A stretch of 64,000 bases of DNA from Marinomonas spartinae. GTDB lineage: Bacteria > Pseudomonadota > Gammaproteobacteria > Pseudomonadales > Marinomonadaceae. Below are positions 16,368 through 26,163 of this stretch, in pieces. Position numbers and translations under genes: made by a program. The stretch lies in assembly GCF_016461715.1 (NCBI RefSeq), contig NZ_JAEMUI010000007.1:62001-126000 (forward strand), in the 5' to 3' direction. Below the pieces are notes generated by a model, which made no database searches, had not been told where the DNA came from, and saw only the letters and a list, made by a program, of their open reading frames with translations. Each line of letters begins with the position of its first letter. The first letter of the stretch is position 1.

Positions 16368-17000
16368 TTAAGCGTTTGGGTTTTTCGCGCTTGGGCCAGC
16401 TAACGCCATGGCTTTTTTGTAAGCTGGACGAGCGGAAACACGCTCGACATAGGCTTGCACATGGTCTAACCCTTCTAAGGTTTTGCCACCAAAAAGAGGA
16501 AAGGTGGTTAGGTCAAACATGATAAGAATGTCAGCACAGGTTAGTTCGTTGCTGACTAAAAAGTCAGAGGCCGCTAAGTGGTTGTTTAAATGCTGGTAGT
16601 AGCTGTCTTCACGACGTTGGAGGATTTTCGCAAAGCCAGATTCGGCCGTCTCGTCACTAAGGCCGCTTTTGCCAAAAAACACGGACAACAAGTGGTTATG
16701 ATACTGCATCCAGTAAAGGTAATCAGGGTACAACACATTGTCAGGTGCAATGCAAAGTTTGCCTTGTGCATAACGTTGGCAAATATATTCTACGATGGCG
16801 TTAGAATCGGTCAGCACGAGGTCACCGTCCGTGATAACGGGCGCGGTAGCGGTGGGATGCAGTGCAAGGTACTCTTTAGGTGCTCCTCCTGTTTTAGGAT
16901 CCCGGTCATACCATGTCAGTTTATATGGCAAGCCAAGCTCTTCCATTAGCCAAACAATGCGGTCAGATTGGGAAACACCCAAATGATGGATGGTGATCAT
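16368..17000 (-). CDS. Glutathione S-transferase
   Basis: 210 aa. Thioredoxin-like N-terminal half with ATAPVITDGDLVLTDSNAI, the cis-proline and Ser-Asn pair that contact glutathione, then an all-helical half with LTCADILIMFDL. The start is set at MITIHHLG because AGAGGA lies just upstream; the longer frame (to 17045) adds 15 residues of no family character. The reactive residue is probably a serine in the first helix (GVSQSDR). Substrate unknown; single gene. Confidence 0.9.
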   Translation of the reverse strand: MITIHHLGVSQSDRIVWLMEELGLPYKLTWYDRDPKTGGAPKEYLALHPTATAPVITDGDLVLTDSNAIVEYICQRYAQGKLCIAPDNVLYPDYLYWMQYHNHLLSVFFGKSGLSDETAESGFAKILQRREDSYYQHLNNHLAASDFLVSNELTCADILIMFDLTTFPLFGGKTLEGLDHVQAYVERVSARPAYKKAMALAGPSAKNPNA

Positions 17001-17098
17001 AGTACAGTCCTCTATGTGTAATGGCGCTTTTGAAGATGAATTCACTTGTTAACGGGCGACATAAAAGCGCGTGAATGACAGATTCGGTTAGTCATGTG

Positions 17099-17165
17099 TC
17101 AGCGCATGGTACACCAGAACTTTATGAGAAATTTGCTTTTACAAAGGAAAAAATACCGACGTCTC
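17099..17165 (+). pseudogene. Decayed fragment of a GNAT gene
   Basis: About 67 bases matching 16178-16240 of the neighbouring GNAT gene with scattered changes (shared CATGGTACACCAGAA, TTTATGA, AAATTTG, CCGAC). It corresponds to the stretch that encodes the HGTPEFYEKFGFTKA region. No start, no flanking homology seen, so it is a remnant of a duplicated or recombined copy. Confidence 0.75.
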
Positions 17166-17576
17166 TAAGTTGTCATTGGCGATGTGTTTGACAGTGTCTA
17201 TTTTGTGTCAGTTTTTCTGTCTTCTGCTTCTCTATTAAAAAAGTGTTTGTTCCAATATAGGGAGGTTTGCGTTGGAATAGGTGAAAAATTGGCCTTTCTT
17301 ACCGTATTAAAGGGGTTGTAAAACAATCAATTAATGAAACTTCGTATTTTTTTGATCTATGTCTATAAACGGCGCTCTTGTGCACTCCATTTCTTTTCGG
17401 TCTCTTTATATTGATCTAACGCAATGTTTCGCAATTATGGCTAACCTATAATCCGTCCTTATAGTAAGTACCAAATGTTTGGTGCTACGGTGGGCGTATC
17501 ACAATAAGAGCATGTTCTAAGGATAAAGTGCCGGTATTCGCCTTTTTCTCAATCAAGTGAATGGGTTGAAGTCATT
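17166..17576. promoter_or_regulatory. Upstream region of the cytochrome bd operon
   Basis: About 410 bases without a gene, expected to carry the cydA promoter and oxygen-responsive sites. Half-matches to an FNR-type palindrome (TTGAT at about 17350 and 17409) are visible, but no full site, so regulation cannot be assigned. Confidence 0.35.
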
Positions 17577-19154
17577 ATGATTAATGAAACTGTAGTGGAC
17601 TTATCGCGGTTCCAGTTTGCTCTAACTGCTTTGTACCACTTTTTGTTTGTTCCTTTAACATTGGGGATGTCTTTCTTACTTGCCATTATGGAGTCCGTTT
17701 ACGTGCTCACAGGAAAGCAAGTGTACAAGGACATGGTGAAATTTTGGGGTAAGTTGTTTGGCATAAACTTCGCTCTTGGGGTATCAACCGGTCTCACTAT
17801 GGAGTTCCAGTTTGGTACTAACTGGTCTTATTACTCGCACTATGTGGGTGATATTTTCGGTGCGCCTTTGGCGATTGAAGGTCTGATGGCTTTCTTCCTA
17901 GAATCAACGTTGGTTGGTTTGTTCTTCTTTGGTTGGGATCGCTTAAGCAAAGGAAAACACTTGGCTGTTACCTGGTTGGTGGCTATAGGTTCTAACTTAT
18001 CAGCGTTATGGATTCTTATAGCGAATGGTTGGATGCAAAACCCAGTCGGCTCTGTGTTCAACTACGAAACCATGAGAATGGAGTTGGTGGATTTCAGCGC
18101 CTTGTTGTTTAACCCTGTTGCCCAAGTGAAATTTGTCCACACCGTCTCTGCTGGTTACTGTACGGGTGCCATGTTTGTACTGGTGATTTCGGCTTACTAC
18201 ATGCTTAAGGGTCGTGACCTAGCCTTTGCTCGTCGTTCTTTTGCCATTGCATCTGCTTTCGGCTTGGCGTCTGTACTCAGTGTCATTATCTTGGGTGACG
18301 AGTCTGGTTATGAATTAGGTGACGTTCAAAAAGTAAAATTAGCAGCGGTTGAAGCCGAATGGGATACTCAAAAAGCCCCAGCAGATTTTACCTTGATCGG
18401 TTTTCCTAATCAGAAGCTAGGTGAAACAGAATACGCTATCAAAATTCCTGGTGTTCTTGGCCTTATCGCAACTCGCTCTCTTACTGGTAAAGTGGAGGGG
18501 ATTAGTGAGCTTAAAGCGCATAACCGTCAACGTATTATCAATGGTATCTACGCAAATCAGTTGCTAGAGAAATTACGTAGCGGCTCTACCGATCCACTTG
18601 TCAAAGAAAACTTCGAAAAAGTGAAAGGGGATCTAGGTTACGGTCTATTAGTGAAAGCCTTTACTAATGACATGAACCACGTGACTTCTAAGCAAATTGA
18701 TGAAGCGGTGAACTACAGTATTCCAAATGTTGCGCCTATCTTCTTCTCTTTCCGCATCATGGTGGCATGTGGCTTCATTATGTTGATTGTCTTTGCGGCA
18801 TCTTTCTACCAAAACGCGCGTCGTCGTATCGGCCAGAATCGTTTGTTCTTACGGATTGTGACATGTTGTTTACCATTGCCTTGGATTGCCTGTGAAACAG
18901 GTTGGTTTGTGGCTGAGTATGGCCGTCAACCTTGGGCGATTGGTGAGATTTTACCGGTTAATTTGGCTGCGTCAGGTTTGACAGAGACCGATCTTTGGAT
19001 CTCGATTGTGGCAATCATCGCTTTGTACACCTCTTTCCTGATCGCAGAAATGTTCTTGATGATTCGTTTCTCCAAAAAAGGTCCTTCTAGTCTGCATACC
19101 GGTCGTTACGCACTAGAGAAAGAAACCGATCAGTTACAAGCTAAGGAGTTGTAA
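17577..19154 (+). CDS. cydA: Cytochrome bd ubiquinol oxidase subunit I
   Basis: 525 aa, similar in length to the E. coli long-Q-loop type. Oxidises ubiquinol and reduces oxygen to water with hemes b558, b595 and d in the inner membrane. His21 in the first helix (LTALYHFLF) is the expected heme ligand; the Q-loop ends near residue 370; the conserved GRQPW lies in the C-terminal part. Some nine hydrophobic segments are visible. First gene of a cydA-cydB-cydX-cydD-cydC run, with one base between its stop and cydB. Confidence 0.97.
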   Translation: MINETVVDLSRFQFALTALYHFLFVPLTLGMSFLLAIMESVYVLTGKQVYKDMVKFWGKLFGINFALGVSTGLTMEFQFGTNWSYYSHYVGDIFGAPLAIEGLMAFFLESTLVGLFFFGWDRLSKGKHLAVTWLVAIGSNLSALWILIANGWMQNPVGSVFNYETMRMELVDFSALLFNPVAQVKFVHTVSAGYCTGAMFVLVISAYYMLKGRDLAFARRSFAIASAFGLASVLSVIILGDESGYELGDVQKVKLAAVEAEWDTQKAPADFTLIGFPNQKLGETEYAIKIPGVLGLIATRSLTGKVEGISELKAHNRQRIINGIYANQLLEKLRSGSTDPLVKENFEKVKGDLGYGLLVKAFTNDMNHVTSKQIDEAVNYSIPNVAPIFFSFRIMVACGFIMLIVFAASFYQNARRRIGQNRLFLRIVTCCLPLPWIACETGWFVAEYGRQPWAIGEILPVNLAASGLTETDLWISIVAIIALYTSFLIAEMFLMIRFSKKGPSSLHTGRYALEKETDQLQAKEL

Positions 19155-19155
19155 G

Positions 19156-20292
19156 ATGGATTACGAACTATTAAAAATCATTTGGTGGGTATTGATGGGC
19201 GTATTGCTGATCGGCTTCTCTATTGCCGACGGCTATGACATGGGGGTAGGGAGTCTTTTAAACATCATTACCCGCGATGACAGTGAACGTCGTGTGATGA
19301 TCAACTCCATTGCTCCTCACTGGGATGGTAACCAAGTATGGTTTATTACTGCAGGCGGTGCGTTATTTGCTGCATGGCCTGTAGTATACGCCACCTCCTT
19401 CTCAGGGTTTTACTTCGCGATGATTCTGACATTGGCTGCGCTTTGGTTCCGTCCAATCGGCTTCGATTATCGCTCTAAAATCGAGACACCACGTTGGAGA
19501 AGAAACTGGGACTTTGGTATCGGCTTTGGTTCCACTGTGCCACCGATTATTTTCGGTGTAGCATTCGGTAACTTGCTTCAAGGTGTGCCATTCCAGTTTG
19601 ATGAATACCTACGTGTTGATTACACAGGTTCTTTCTTTGCCTTGTTGAACCCCTTTGCCATCTTATGTGGTTTGGTCAGCTTGATGATGATTATGACCCA
19701 AGGCGGTTCTTGGTTACTCATGAAAACAGAGGGAGATTTGCTGCGTCGAGTGAGCAAAGCGACCACTATTACTGCAATACTTGGGGCTGTGTTCTTTGTA
19801 TTGGCTGGTATTTGGCTAGCGTATGATATTAAAGGTTATGTTCTTACTAGCGCTATTAATGGTAACGAAGTACTGACTCCTTTAATGAAAACAGCAAAAG
19901 TGGAAACAGGCGCATGGTTGCTTAACTACAGTAAAGTGCCTCTATTGATGTTGGCTCCTGTGATTGGCGTATTGGGTCTGCTAGTGGCTGCGTTTGCAAG
20001 TCGCATGAAAAAAGGTGGTTTAGCTTTCCTCGGCTCTTCATTAGGGATTGCGGGTATTATTTTCACAGCGGGTGGTTCTATGTTCCCGTTCTTAATGCCT
20101 TCTTCTACTTTCCCAAGTATGAGTTTGACTATGTGGGACGCCACTTCTAGCCAATATACTATGGAAATTATGTTTGTTGTGGCGTGTATCTTTGTACCTA
20201 TCATTTTGTGTTACACCTTATGGAGCCATTTAGTGATGTTTGGCCGCTTAAGCAAAGAACACATTGAGAAGAACAAACACTCTCTCTACTAG
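19156..20292 (+). CDS. cydB: Cytochrome bd ubiquinol oxidase subunit II
   Basis: 378 aa, membrane partner of CydA with about eight or nine hydrophobic segments. The N-terminal IADGYDMGVG and SIAPHWDGNQVWFITAG are the family's signature regions. An AAGGAG ribosome site overlaps the end of cydA, and the ATG is one base past its stop, which points to translational coupling. Confidence 0.97.
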   Translation: MDYELLKIIWWVLMGVLLIGFSIADGYDMGVGSLLNIITRDDSERRVMINSIAPHWDGNQVWFITAGGALFAAWPVVYATSFSGFYFAMILTLAALWFRPIGFDYRSKIETPRWRRNWDFGIGFGSTVPPIIFGVAFGNLLQGVPFQFDEYLRVDYTGSFFALLNPFAILCGLVSLMMIMTQGGSWLLMKTEGDLLRRVSKATTITAILGAVFFVLAGIWLAYDIKGYVLTSAINGNEVLTPLMKTAKVETGAWLLNYSKVPLLMLAPVIGVLGLLVAAFASRMKKGGLAFLGSSLGIAGIIFTAGGSMFPFLMPSSTFPSMSLTMWDATSSQYTMEIMFVVACIFVPIILCYTLWSHLVMFGRLSKEHIEKNKHSLY

Positions 20293-20361
20293 TAGTGTAG
20301 ATTAAGACTAATTCATCATATGTGAGGTGCAGCCTACTGCACCTCATAAAGGAGAAACATT

Positions 20362-20472
20362 ATGTGGTATTTTGCTTGGGTTTTAGGTGTGTTACTCGCC
20401 TGTTCATTCGGCATTATTAATGCGGTTTGGTTAGAGTTTAAAGGTTACGAAGGCGAAGAGGAGCAAAAGTAA
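20362..20472 (+). CDS. cydX: Cytochrome bd small subunit CydX
   Basis: 36-codon gene between cydB and cydD. The product starts MWYFAWVLGVLLACSFGI, the usual CydX/YbgT pattern: one membrane helix with the W-Y-F-A-W entry, then the conserved N-A-x-W and E-rich tail. AAAGGAG lies 6 bases before the ATG. The subunit stabilises the bd oxidase at the heme side. Five bases separate it from cydD, so it belongs to the same transcript. Confidence 0.92.
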   Translation: MWYFAWVLGVLLACSFGIINAVWLEFKGYEGEEEQK

Positions 20473-20477
20473 GCCTT

Positions 20478-22253
20478 ATGTTTAAACGAGAGAAAGCTCC
20501 AAAAAAAACTCGTCAAGGACGAGTTAAACCCCCTGAACTTATGTTTTTGAATGAATGGGCTGGGCAACAATCGAAGCGTTACCGTCTCGTTCAATTATTA
20601 GGGGTTGTGTTCACTGTGGCGATGGTTATGCAAGCTTGGTCGCTTGCTAATGTGTTTTCCGACATGGTGATTCATGGGGCTTTCTCAGTATCGATTTTAT
20701 GCATCGCGTTGTCTGCTTTGCTTATCCGTGCCTTAGCCAGCTTTGGCCGTGAGCGATTAAGTGCCAGTGCGAGTCGTAGTATTCGCTATTCTCTACGGGA
20801 AAAACTGGTGTCGCATTTGACCAAACTTGGGCCTGCGCGCCTGAGAATTGAAGAAGATGCGGCACTGTCTACGCGTGTTTACGAACAAGTAGACGCATTA
20901 GATGATTATTACAGCCGCTATAAACCTCAGTTGTTTATGGTGTCGCTGATTCCTTGCGTTATTTTGCTGGCAATGTTGCCAGTGTCTTGGATTGCCTTTG
21001 CTATTTTTATGGTCACCGCCCCATTGGTCATATTCTTTATGATCCTTGTGGGCCACAAGGCTGCCCAAGCGAATCGTCGACAATTTAACGTGTTGGCGAT
21101 GTTATCGAATCAATTTATGGATTTAAACCAAGGCTTGGCTGAACTTAAGCGCCTTGGACGAACAGGGCAAGCGAAAGAACGCTTGTCAGACAGTGCCAGC
21201 GCCTATCAAAAAACCACTATGGGTGTATTGCGTTTGGCCTTTTTATCAACCGCAACATTAGAACTCTTCGCTTCCCTTGCGATTGCGATGATTGCCTTAT
21301 ATTTGGGCCTTGGTTTGTTGGAACAGCTACCCTGGTCTAAAGGCGTATCACCCGTTAGTTTGACACAAGCCTTTTTCATCTTGCTGTTAGCGCCAGAGTT
21401 TTATTTGCCGCTGCGTCAGCTGGGCAACGATTACCACGCCAAACAAAAAGCCGAAGCGGCGGCGACTGCATTATTAGATATTTTCAATACCTCCTTGTCG
21501 CGCTCAGAAGAGCAAGCCAAAGAAGACACTCAAACGGTTAGCAAACCTTCTCACTTATCTGTGGTCAAAACCCATCCAGCCTCCTTGTTAACCTTTTATA
21601 AATTAAGCTGGCAAGAGGCTGGGCGTTCTCGCTTAGCACCAATCAGCAACCAAATACGTGTTGGTGAGCGTATCTGGTTAAGTGGCGAATCTGGCGTAGG
21701 GAAATCCAGCCTATTACATCTCTTGTTGGGCTTTGAAGAAGGCTATCAGGGAGAATGCTTTGTTGAAGACAAAGAGTTTTCCAGTGTCGACCTGGCCCAA
21801 TGGCGTGCCCGCTTGGCTTGGTTACCGCAAACTCCTGAGTGGGTGAATGGCTCAATTCGCCAGAATTTATTATTGGGGATTGATCCCCCAACGGACGAGG
21901 CTCTGCAAACAGCACTAGCAAAAAGCCAATGTGATGTCTTTATTGAGGCATTGCCCGATGGCCTAGAAACGAAATTGACGGAACTCGGTGCAGGTTTATC
22001 GGGTGGGCAAATGCAGCGCTTGTCTATTGCCCGTGCTTTATTATCGAAGGCGGATGTTTGGTTACTTGATGAGCCTTGCTCCGGTTTGGACGAAGAGACG
22101 GCTACGGCCGTGTTGGATACTTTAAACCTGGCTTCAAAAGGCAAAACATTATTGGTTGTCAGTCACGATACCCATCCTATTGCTTGGGCTGATAGACATT
22201 GGACTTTGACACACGGAGGCTTGCATGAGCAACGAATCCAAGCTATCGCTTAA
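20478..22253 (+). CDS. cydD: ABC exporter subunit CydD (cysteine/glutathione)
   Basis: 591 aa, close to the E. coli length of 588. Membrane half with about six segments, then an ATPase half with Walker A GESGVGKSS, signature LSGGQMQR and Walker B VWLLDEP. CydD and CydC form a heterodimer in the inner membrane needed to assemble the bd oxidase (thiol/heme balance in the periplasm). It overlaps cydC by 29 bases, so the two halves are made together. Confidence 0.95.
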   Translation: MFKREKAPKKTRQGRVKPPELMFLNEWAGQQSKRYRLVQLLGVVFTVAMVMQAWSLANVFSDMVIHGAFSVSILCIALSALLIRALASFGRERLSASASRSIRYSLREKLVSHLTKLGPARLRIEEDAALSTRVYEQVDALDDYYSRYKPQLFMVSLIPCVILLAMLPVSWIAFAIFMVTAPLVIFFMILVGHKAAQANRRQFNVLAMLSNQFMDLNQGLAELKRLGRTGQAKERLSDSASAYQKTTMGVLRLAFLSTATLELFASLAIAMIALYLGLGLLEQLPWSKGVSPVSLTQAFFILLLAPEFYLPLRQLGNDYHAKQKAEAAATALLDIFNTSLSRSEEQAKEDTQTVSKPSHLSVVKTHPASLLTFYKLSWQEAGRSRLAPISNQIRVGERIWLSGESGVGKSSLLHLLLGFEEGYQGECFVEDKEFSSVDLAQWRARLAWLPQTPEWVNGSIRQNLLLGIDPPTDEALQTALAKSQCDVFIEALPDGLETKLTELGAGLSGGQMQRLSIARALLSKADVWLLDEPCSGLDEETATAVLDTLNLASKGKTLLVVSHDTHPIAWADRHWTLTHGGLHEQRIQAIA

Positions 22254-23889
22254 ACGTCTTCTATGGGCAAACCCACGAGGATTTGCACTCCCTCTGTTTC
22301 TGGGCGTGGTCGCGAGCCTTGCCGGGGTTGCACTGCTAGGTATATCCGGTTGGTTCCTGTCCGCAGCGGGTTTAGCCGGAGTGTTAGGAACCTACAAAGC
22401 GTTTAATTACTTTCTACCTGGGGCGCTGGTCCGCTTGATGGCCATTTTGCGCACTGCGGGTCGTTATGGCGAACAAGTATTTGCTCACGATCACTTACTA
22501 GGCTTGCTAAAAACATTGCGCTTGTGGGTGTGGGATCAACGTGTCGCAAAAGACTCAGCGAATTTGCATCAACAAAGTCGTGGAGACTTATTGCAGCGTT
22601 TGGTCAGTGACCTAGACCAAATTATTCGTTGGCCCTTGGTGGTATTAATGCCTTGGGTATATGCCACATTGGCGTATTTATCAGTCCTTATACTGGCGTC
22701 ATTGATATCCACTACTTTGTTATGGCCTATTATTATCGCGGCGGTGATTCATCTTTTGGTCGTACCGTATCTGTGTGGTCATTTTGCTAGCCGCGCTGTT
22801 CATGTTGGGCAAATTTTAGGGACACACCGTCGTAGTCGTTTTGTAAGCTTATTCTCGGCGTTGATTACTCTGACCATTCGTGGCCACTGGCAGCAATATG
22901 CCGAGCGCCTTAATGAATTAGATACCCGTCAGAAACAGGCAGAGCTGCGTATCCAAAAAGCGATCAGCCTAGGTCGCTTGGCTTCTTACAGTGTGACCAT
23001 CGCCTTGCTGTGCAGCTTCTTCTTACTTGTTATGCGTTACCAGCCACAAACCAATGGGCTTTCTTTGATCCCTGGTGTGGATGGGGCTTGGCTGGTGGCG
23101 TTAGTATTGTCTGTCTTAGCCGTCAACGAATTAGTATTGCCCTTGGCACAATCCTTTGTGGCACAAGGACAATCGCAAGTGGGCTTACGTCGTATGAATC
23201 AGTTGCATACTGATGCTTCAGAGGAAAAAGTCGCGTTAGGTCTGCCACTTGCCCGTGTAAAATCTCTTGAGTTGATCAACTGGCGCGGATACCACGCATC
23301 ATCTGGTTTAGGGAATAAACCGATTTCGTTAAAAGTCGCAACGAACGAAACCATCTGGTTACGGGGTAACAGTGGGTGTGGTAAATCCACCCTATTGGCA
23401 TCATTAGCAGGGGACTGTTTGGCCGAAGGGGGAGCTTTGGTCAACGATCAACGGATAGATTTATACGACAACCAAGACTACCAAGCACAAATCAGCTACT
23501 TGCCACAAACCCCTTATGTCTTTCAACAAACCTTAGCGGCTAACTTGCGATTAGGGGATGAAAATGCCACTGAAGAGTCGTTATGGGAAGTATTGGACGC
23601 CGTTGCCTTAGGCGATTGGGCCCGTAGTCTACCCAAAGGCTTGGATACACTATTAGGCGCACAAGGTCGTGACTTATCCGGTGGTCAACGCAAACGCTTG
23701 GTCTTGGCGCGTTTATTACTGCGTAATGCCCCGGTATTGTTGCTGGACGAACCGTTTGACGGTTTAGACAGTGAGAGTATCCAATGTATTTGTACTTCAT
23801 TACAGCGTATTTACCGTCCTGAGATATTGGTATTTATCAGTCATATCAATAGCCCGCTTTCTGAGAAAGCCACTATTATCAATGTTTAA
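22225..23889 (+). CDS. cydC: ABC exporter subunit CydC
   Basis: 554 aa, the partner of CydD. Membrane half at residues 1-310 (LFLGVVASLAGVALLGISGWFLSAAGLAG is split by short polar turns), ATPase half with Walker A GNSGCGKST, signature LSGGQRKR and Walker B LLLDEP. The start lies inside the 3' end of cydD (29-base overlap). This closes the cyd operon; the repeat-rich region begins just after it. Confidence 0.95.
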   Translation: MSNESKLSLKRLLWANPRGFALPLFLGVVASLAGVALLGISGWFLSAAGLAGVLGTYKAFNYFLPGALVRLMAILRTAGRYGEQVFAHDHLLGLLKTLRLWVWDQRVAKDSANLHQQSRGDLLQRLVSDLDQIIRWPLVVLMPWVYATLAYLSVLILASLISTTLLWPIIIAAVIHLLVVPYLCGHFASRAVHVGQILGTHRRSRFVSLFSALITLTIRGHWQQYAERLNELDTRQKQAELRIQKAISLGRLASYSVTIALLCSFFLLVMRYQPQTNGLSLIPGVDGAWLVALVLSVLAVNELVLPLAQSFVAQGQSQVGLRRMNQLHTDASEEKVALGLPLARVKSLELINWRGYHASSGLGNKPISLKVATNETIWLRGNSGCGKSTLLASLAGDCLAEGGALVNDQRIDLYDNQDYQAQISYLPQTPYVFQQTLAANLRLGDENATEESLWEVLDAVALGDWARSLPKGLDTLLGAQGRDLSGGQRKRLVLARLLLRNAPVLLLDEPFDGLDSESIQCICTSLQRIYRPEILVFISHINSPLSEKATIINV

Positions 23890-23903
23890 ACATGCCCCGT
23901 TAC

Positions 23904-24010
23904 TTCCCCTTTTTTTAGGGGATTTGACGGGGCATATCGTCATCGCCAAGTTCTTTCCCCTTTTTTGACCCCGCTAATCAGCACAGAAGGTGAGGGCAGC
24001 TAATCACCAA
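23904..24010. repeat. Short CCCC-TTTT-GGGG hairpin repeats
   Basis: Two adjacent hairpin-like units (TTCCCC-T7-AGGGG and a degraded TTCCCC-T6-GACCCC) directly after cydC. They resemble the unit that begins each of the large repeats that follow and the hairpins at 268-368. They may also end cyd transcription. Confidence 0.5.
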
Positions 24011-25065
24011 GTTCCTTCCCCTTTTTTAAGGGGTAAGGTTAGGATGGGGTTATTTGGTGTTGCCGATTTGATGGTATTCCTCTGATTAGCTTGGTTTTGG
24101 CGAGTTCAGTTCCGCTCTGCTGAGCGGGTAACTTTTGTCTGGCGACACAAAAGTTACCAAAAGGTCGCTTTTAAGAGCAGCGCCTAGTTTCTTCATGGAG
24201 ACATCATGTTGTCAATGCAGAGCCTCATCAAGGCATGGATTGGTTTTGAGGATAGGGGACAGGGCATTTTTAACTGACTCTGAAACACCATAGGGTCGCG
24301 CAACTTCGTTGCGTCGAAGGCGCTTCTACGGTTTGCTTACCGTCATTCCCGCGCAGGCGTCGGATCCAGGTTCCTTCCCCTTTTTTAAGGGGAAGGCTAG
24401 GATGGGGTTATTTGGTGTTACCGATTTGATGGTATTCCTCTGATTAGCTTGGTTTTGGCGAGTTTAGTTCCGCTCTGCTGAGCGGGTAACTTTTTGCAAG
24501 CGCCCAAAAAGTAACCAAAAATTCGCTTTTAAGAGCATCGCCTCGTTTCCTCATGGAGACATCATGTTGTCAATGCAGAGTCTTATCAAGGCATGGATTG
24601 GTTTTGAGGATAGGGGACAGGGCATTTTTAACTGACTTTGAAACACCATAGGGTCGCGCAACTTCATTGCGTCGAAGTCGCTTCTACGGTTTGCTTGCCG
24701 TCATCCCCGCGCAGGCGTCGGATCCAGGTTCCTTCCCCTTTTTTAAGGGGAAGGCTAGGATGGGGTTGTTCTTTGGGCCTTCCTGTGTACTTATTTCCAC
24801 TCAATTACTTTGAGCTGCTCGTTTATTCCGCTCTGCTGAGCGGGTAACTTTTTGCAAGCACCCAAAAAGTAACCAAAAATTCGCTTTTAAGAGCATCGCC
24901 TCGTTTCCTCATGGAGACATCATGTTGTCAATGCAGAGCCTTATCAAGGCATGGATTGGTTTTGAGGATAGGGGACAGGGCATTTTTAACTGACTCTGAA
25001 ACACCATAGGGTCGCGCAACTTCGTTGCGTCGAAGTCGCTTCTACGGTTTGCTTGCCGCAGCTCA
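24011..25065. repeat. Three tandem copies of a repeat of about 359 bp
   Basis: Copies begin at 24011, 24370 and 24728 with GTTCCTTCCCCTTTTTTAAG and share most of their length: a CGCTCTGCTGAGCGGGTAAC stretch with a GGTAACTTTT / AAAAGTAACC hairpin, TCATGGAGACATCATGTTG, GGATAGGGGACAGGGC, GGGTCGCGCAACTTCGTTGC (itself a hairpin) and a CCCGCGCAGGCGTCGGATCC end. Copy 3 has a different 60-base insert near its start. A fourth, partial copy is at 26780-27077. No credible gene lies within; the 69-codon frame at 24638-24847 is a repeat artefact. Confidence 0.85.
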
Positions 25066-25350
25066 ATTTTAAGCAGATATCAACATGTGCTAATTGGCAC
25101 TTATTTGAAAATAGATTAGAGTGTAAACATGGCGTCTAGGATGACGAAAGCCACATATTTTCCCTCCTGATGCACGGTTATTAGACAAAACAAGCATGCT
25201 TGTTTAAGCCGAAGCCTGAACGCTCATTATGATCTATTATTTTATATAAATCATGATGTTAGCTAAATTTATCTAAATGTCTAAGACCAGAATAACGCGC
25301 ACACCGATTTATTGGGTAAACGCGCATGAGCACTATTAAAATTATATGCC
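24946..25350. repeat. Long direct repeat, copy 1 (about 405 bp)
   Basis: Matches 26964-27371 with roughly a dozen or two substitutions. The first 120 bases belong to the tandem unit; the rest (from GCCGCAGCTCAATTT) is found only in these two places. It contains an 18-base palindrome AAACAAGCATGCTTGTTT at 25188-25205 (imperfect in copy 2). It ends right before the glutathione transferase gene, as copy 2 ends right before the gene at 27384. Confidence 0.85.
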
Positions 25351-25373
25351 AAAAATTATCGTGAGAGGTTTTC

Positions 25374-26015
25374 ATGCTTGAGCTTTACTATTTTCCTGAT
25401 AATGCAAGCCTTGCTCCTCACTTGCTTTTAGTTGAGACGGGAATCGAATATTCGCTAAGGCTTGTCGACCGCGATTCAAACGCGCAAAAATCAAAAGAAT
25501 ATTTAAGGCTGAATCCGGCAGGGCGTATCCCGACACTGGTACATAACGAACTTGTCCTGTTCGAAAGCCCTGCCATTTGTATCTACATTTGTGAACTAGA
25601 CGCCAGTTCGCAATTTATTCCACCGGTTGGCCACTCCAATCGTCCGATATTTTTTCAATGGTTAACCTACCTTAATAACACTCTCCAAGCGGAATTTATG
25701 GTGTGGAGATACCCTGACCGTCACACTACGCATCCCGAGGGTGTCGAAGGAATCAAAGCAGCCCAAGATTTGCGATTAGTAGGAATTCTTGGTCTGTTGG
25801 ACGAAGAACTTAGCAAGAAACCATTCTTGTTAGGCTCAAGCGTGAGCGCTTGCGATCACTTTCTGTTCATGCTGGCGTTGTGGTGCGAAAATATTTCTCG
25901 ACCACCAACATCATTTTCGAATCTTTACCGTTTCATGTGTGAAATGTCCCAGAGGACAGCTGTTCAAAAGGTCTGTGAAATTGAGAATATCGACTTGGGC
26001 CGCTATAGACGGTGA
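25374..26015 (+). CDS. Glutathione S-transferase (putative cassette gene)
   Basis: 213 aa. Thioredoxin-like half with RIPTLVHNELVLFESPAI (cis-proline and Glu-Ser pair for glutathione), helical half with SACDHFLFMLALW. GAGAGG lies 6 bases before the ATG. Not closely similar to the chromosomal GST at 16368. It lies between the long direct repeat and a candidate attC, all in the same direction as the following cassettes, so it was probably acquired as a cassette. Substrate unknown. Confidence 0.85.
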   Translation: MLELYYFPDNASLAPHLLLVETGIEYSLRLVDRDSNAQKSKEYLRLNPAGRIPTLVHNELVLFESPAICIYICELDASSQFIPPVGHSNRPIFFQWLTYLNNTLQAEFMVWRYPDRHTTHPEGVEGIKAAQDLRLVGILGLLDEELSKKPFLLGSSVSACDHFLFMLALWCENISRPPTSFSNLYRFMCEMSQRTAVQKVCEIENIDLGRYRR

Positions 26016-26064
26016 GATGGTCAATAGTCTGTCGATTCGAATTGATGAGTTCTAACGAAATATC

Positions 26065-26147
26065 ATATAACAATATGCTGCAACGGACGCTTGCATACCA
26101 TACTGTTCCCGTTTGCTTCCGCAAACGCCGCTGAGCAAAGCGTTTTC
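26065..26147 (+). repeat. Candidate attC-like site after the GST gene
   Basis: Starts TATAACAATATGCTGCAACGG and ends CCGCTGAGCAAAGCGTT, the general look of Vibrio-type attC ends, with an inner GTTTGC-TTCC-GCAAAC hairpin. The terminal box GTTTTCG departs from the GTTRRRY consensus, so this is only a candidate. Confidence 0.4.
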
Positions 26148-26163
26148 GAAGGAAATTGGTAGT

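Noticed and set aside
17340-17430. FNR-type sites before cydA
   Set aside because: Only half-sites match; nothing that can be called without a scan.
24638-24847. 69-codon reading frame in the repeat array
   Set aside because: It spans the boundary of two repeat units and reads through hairpin sequence; no ribosome site or family features.
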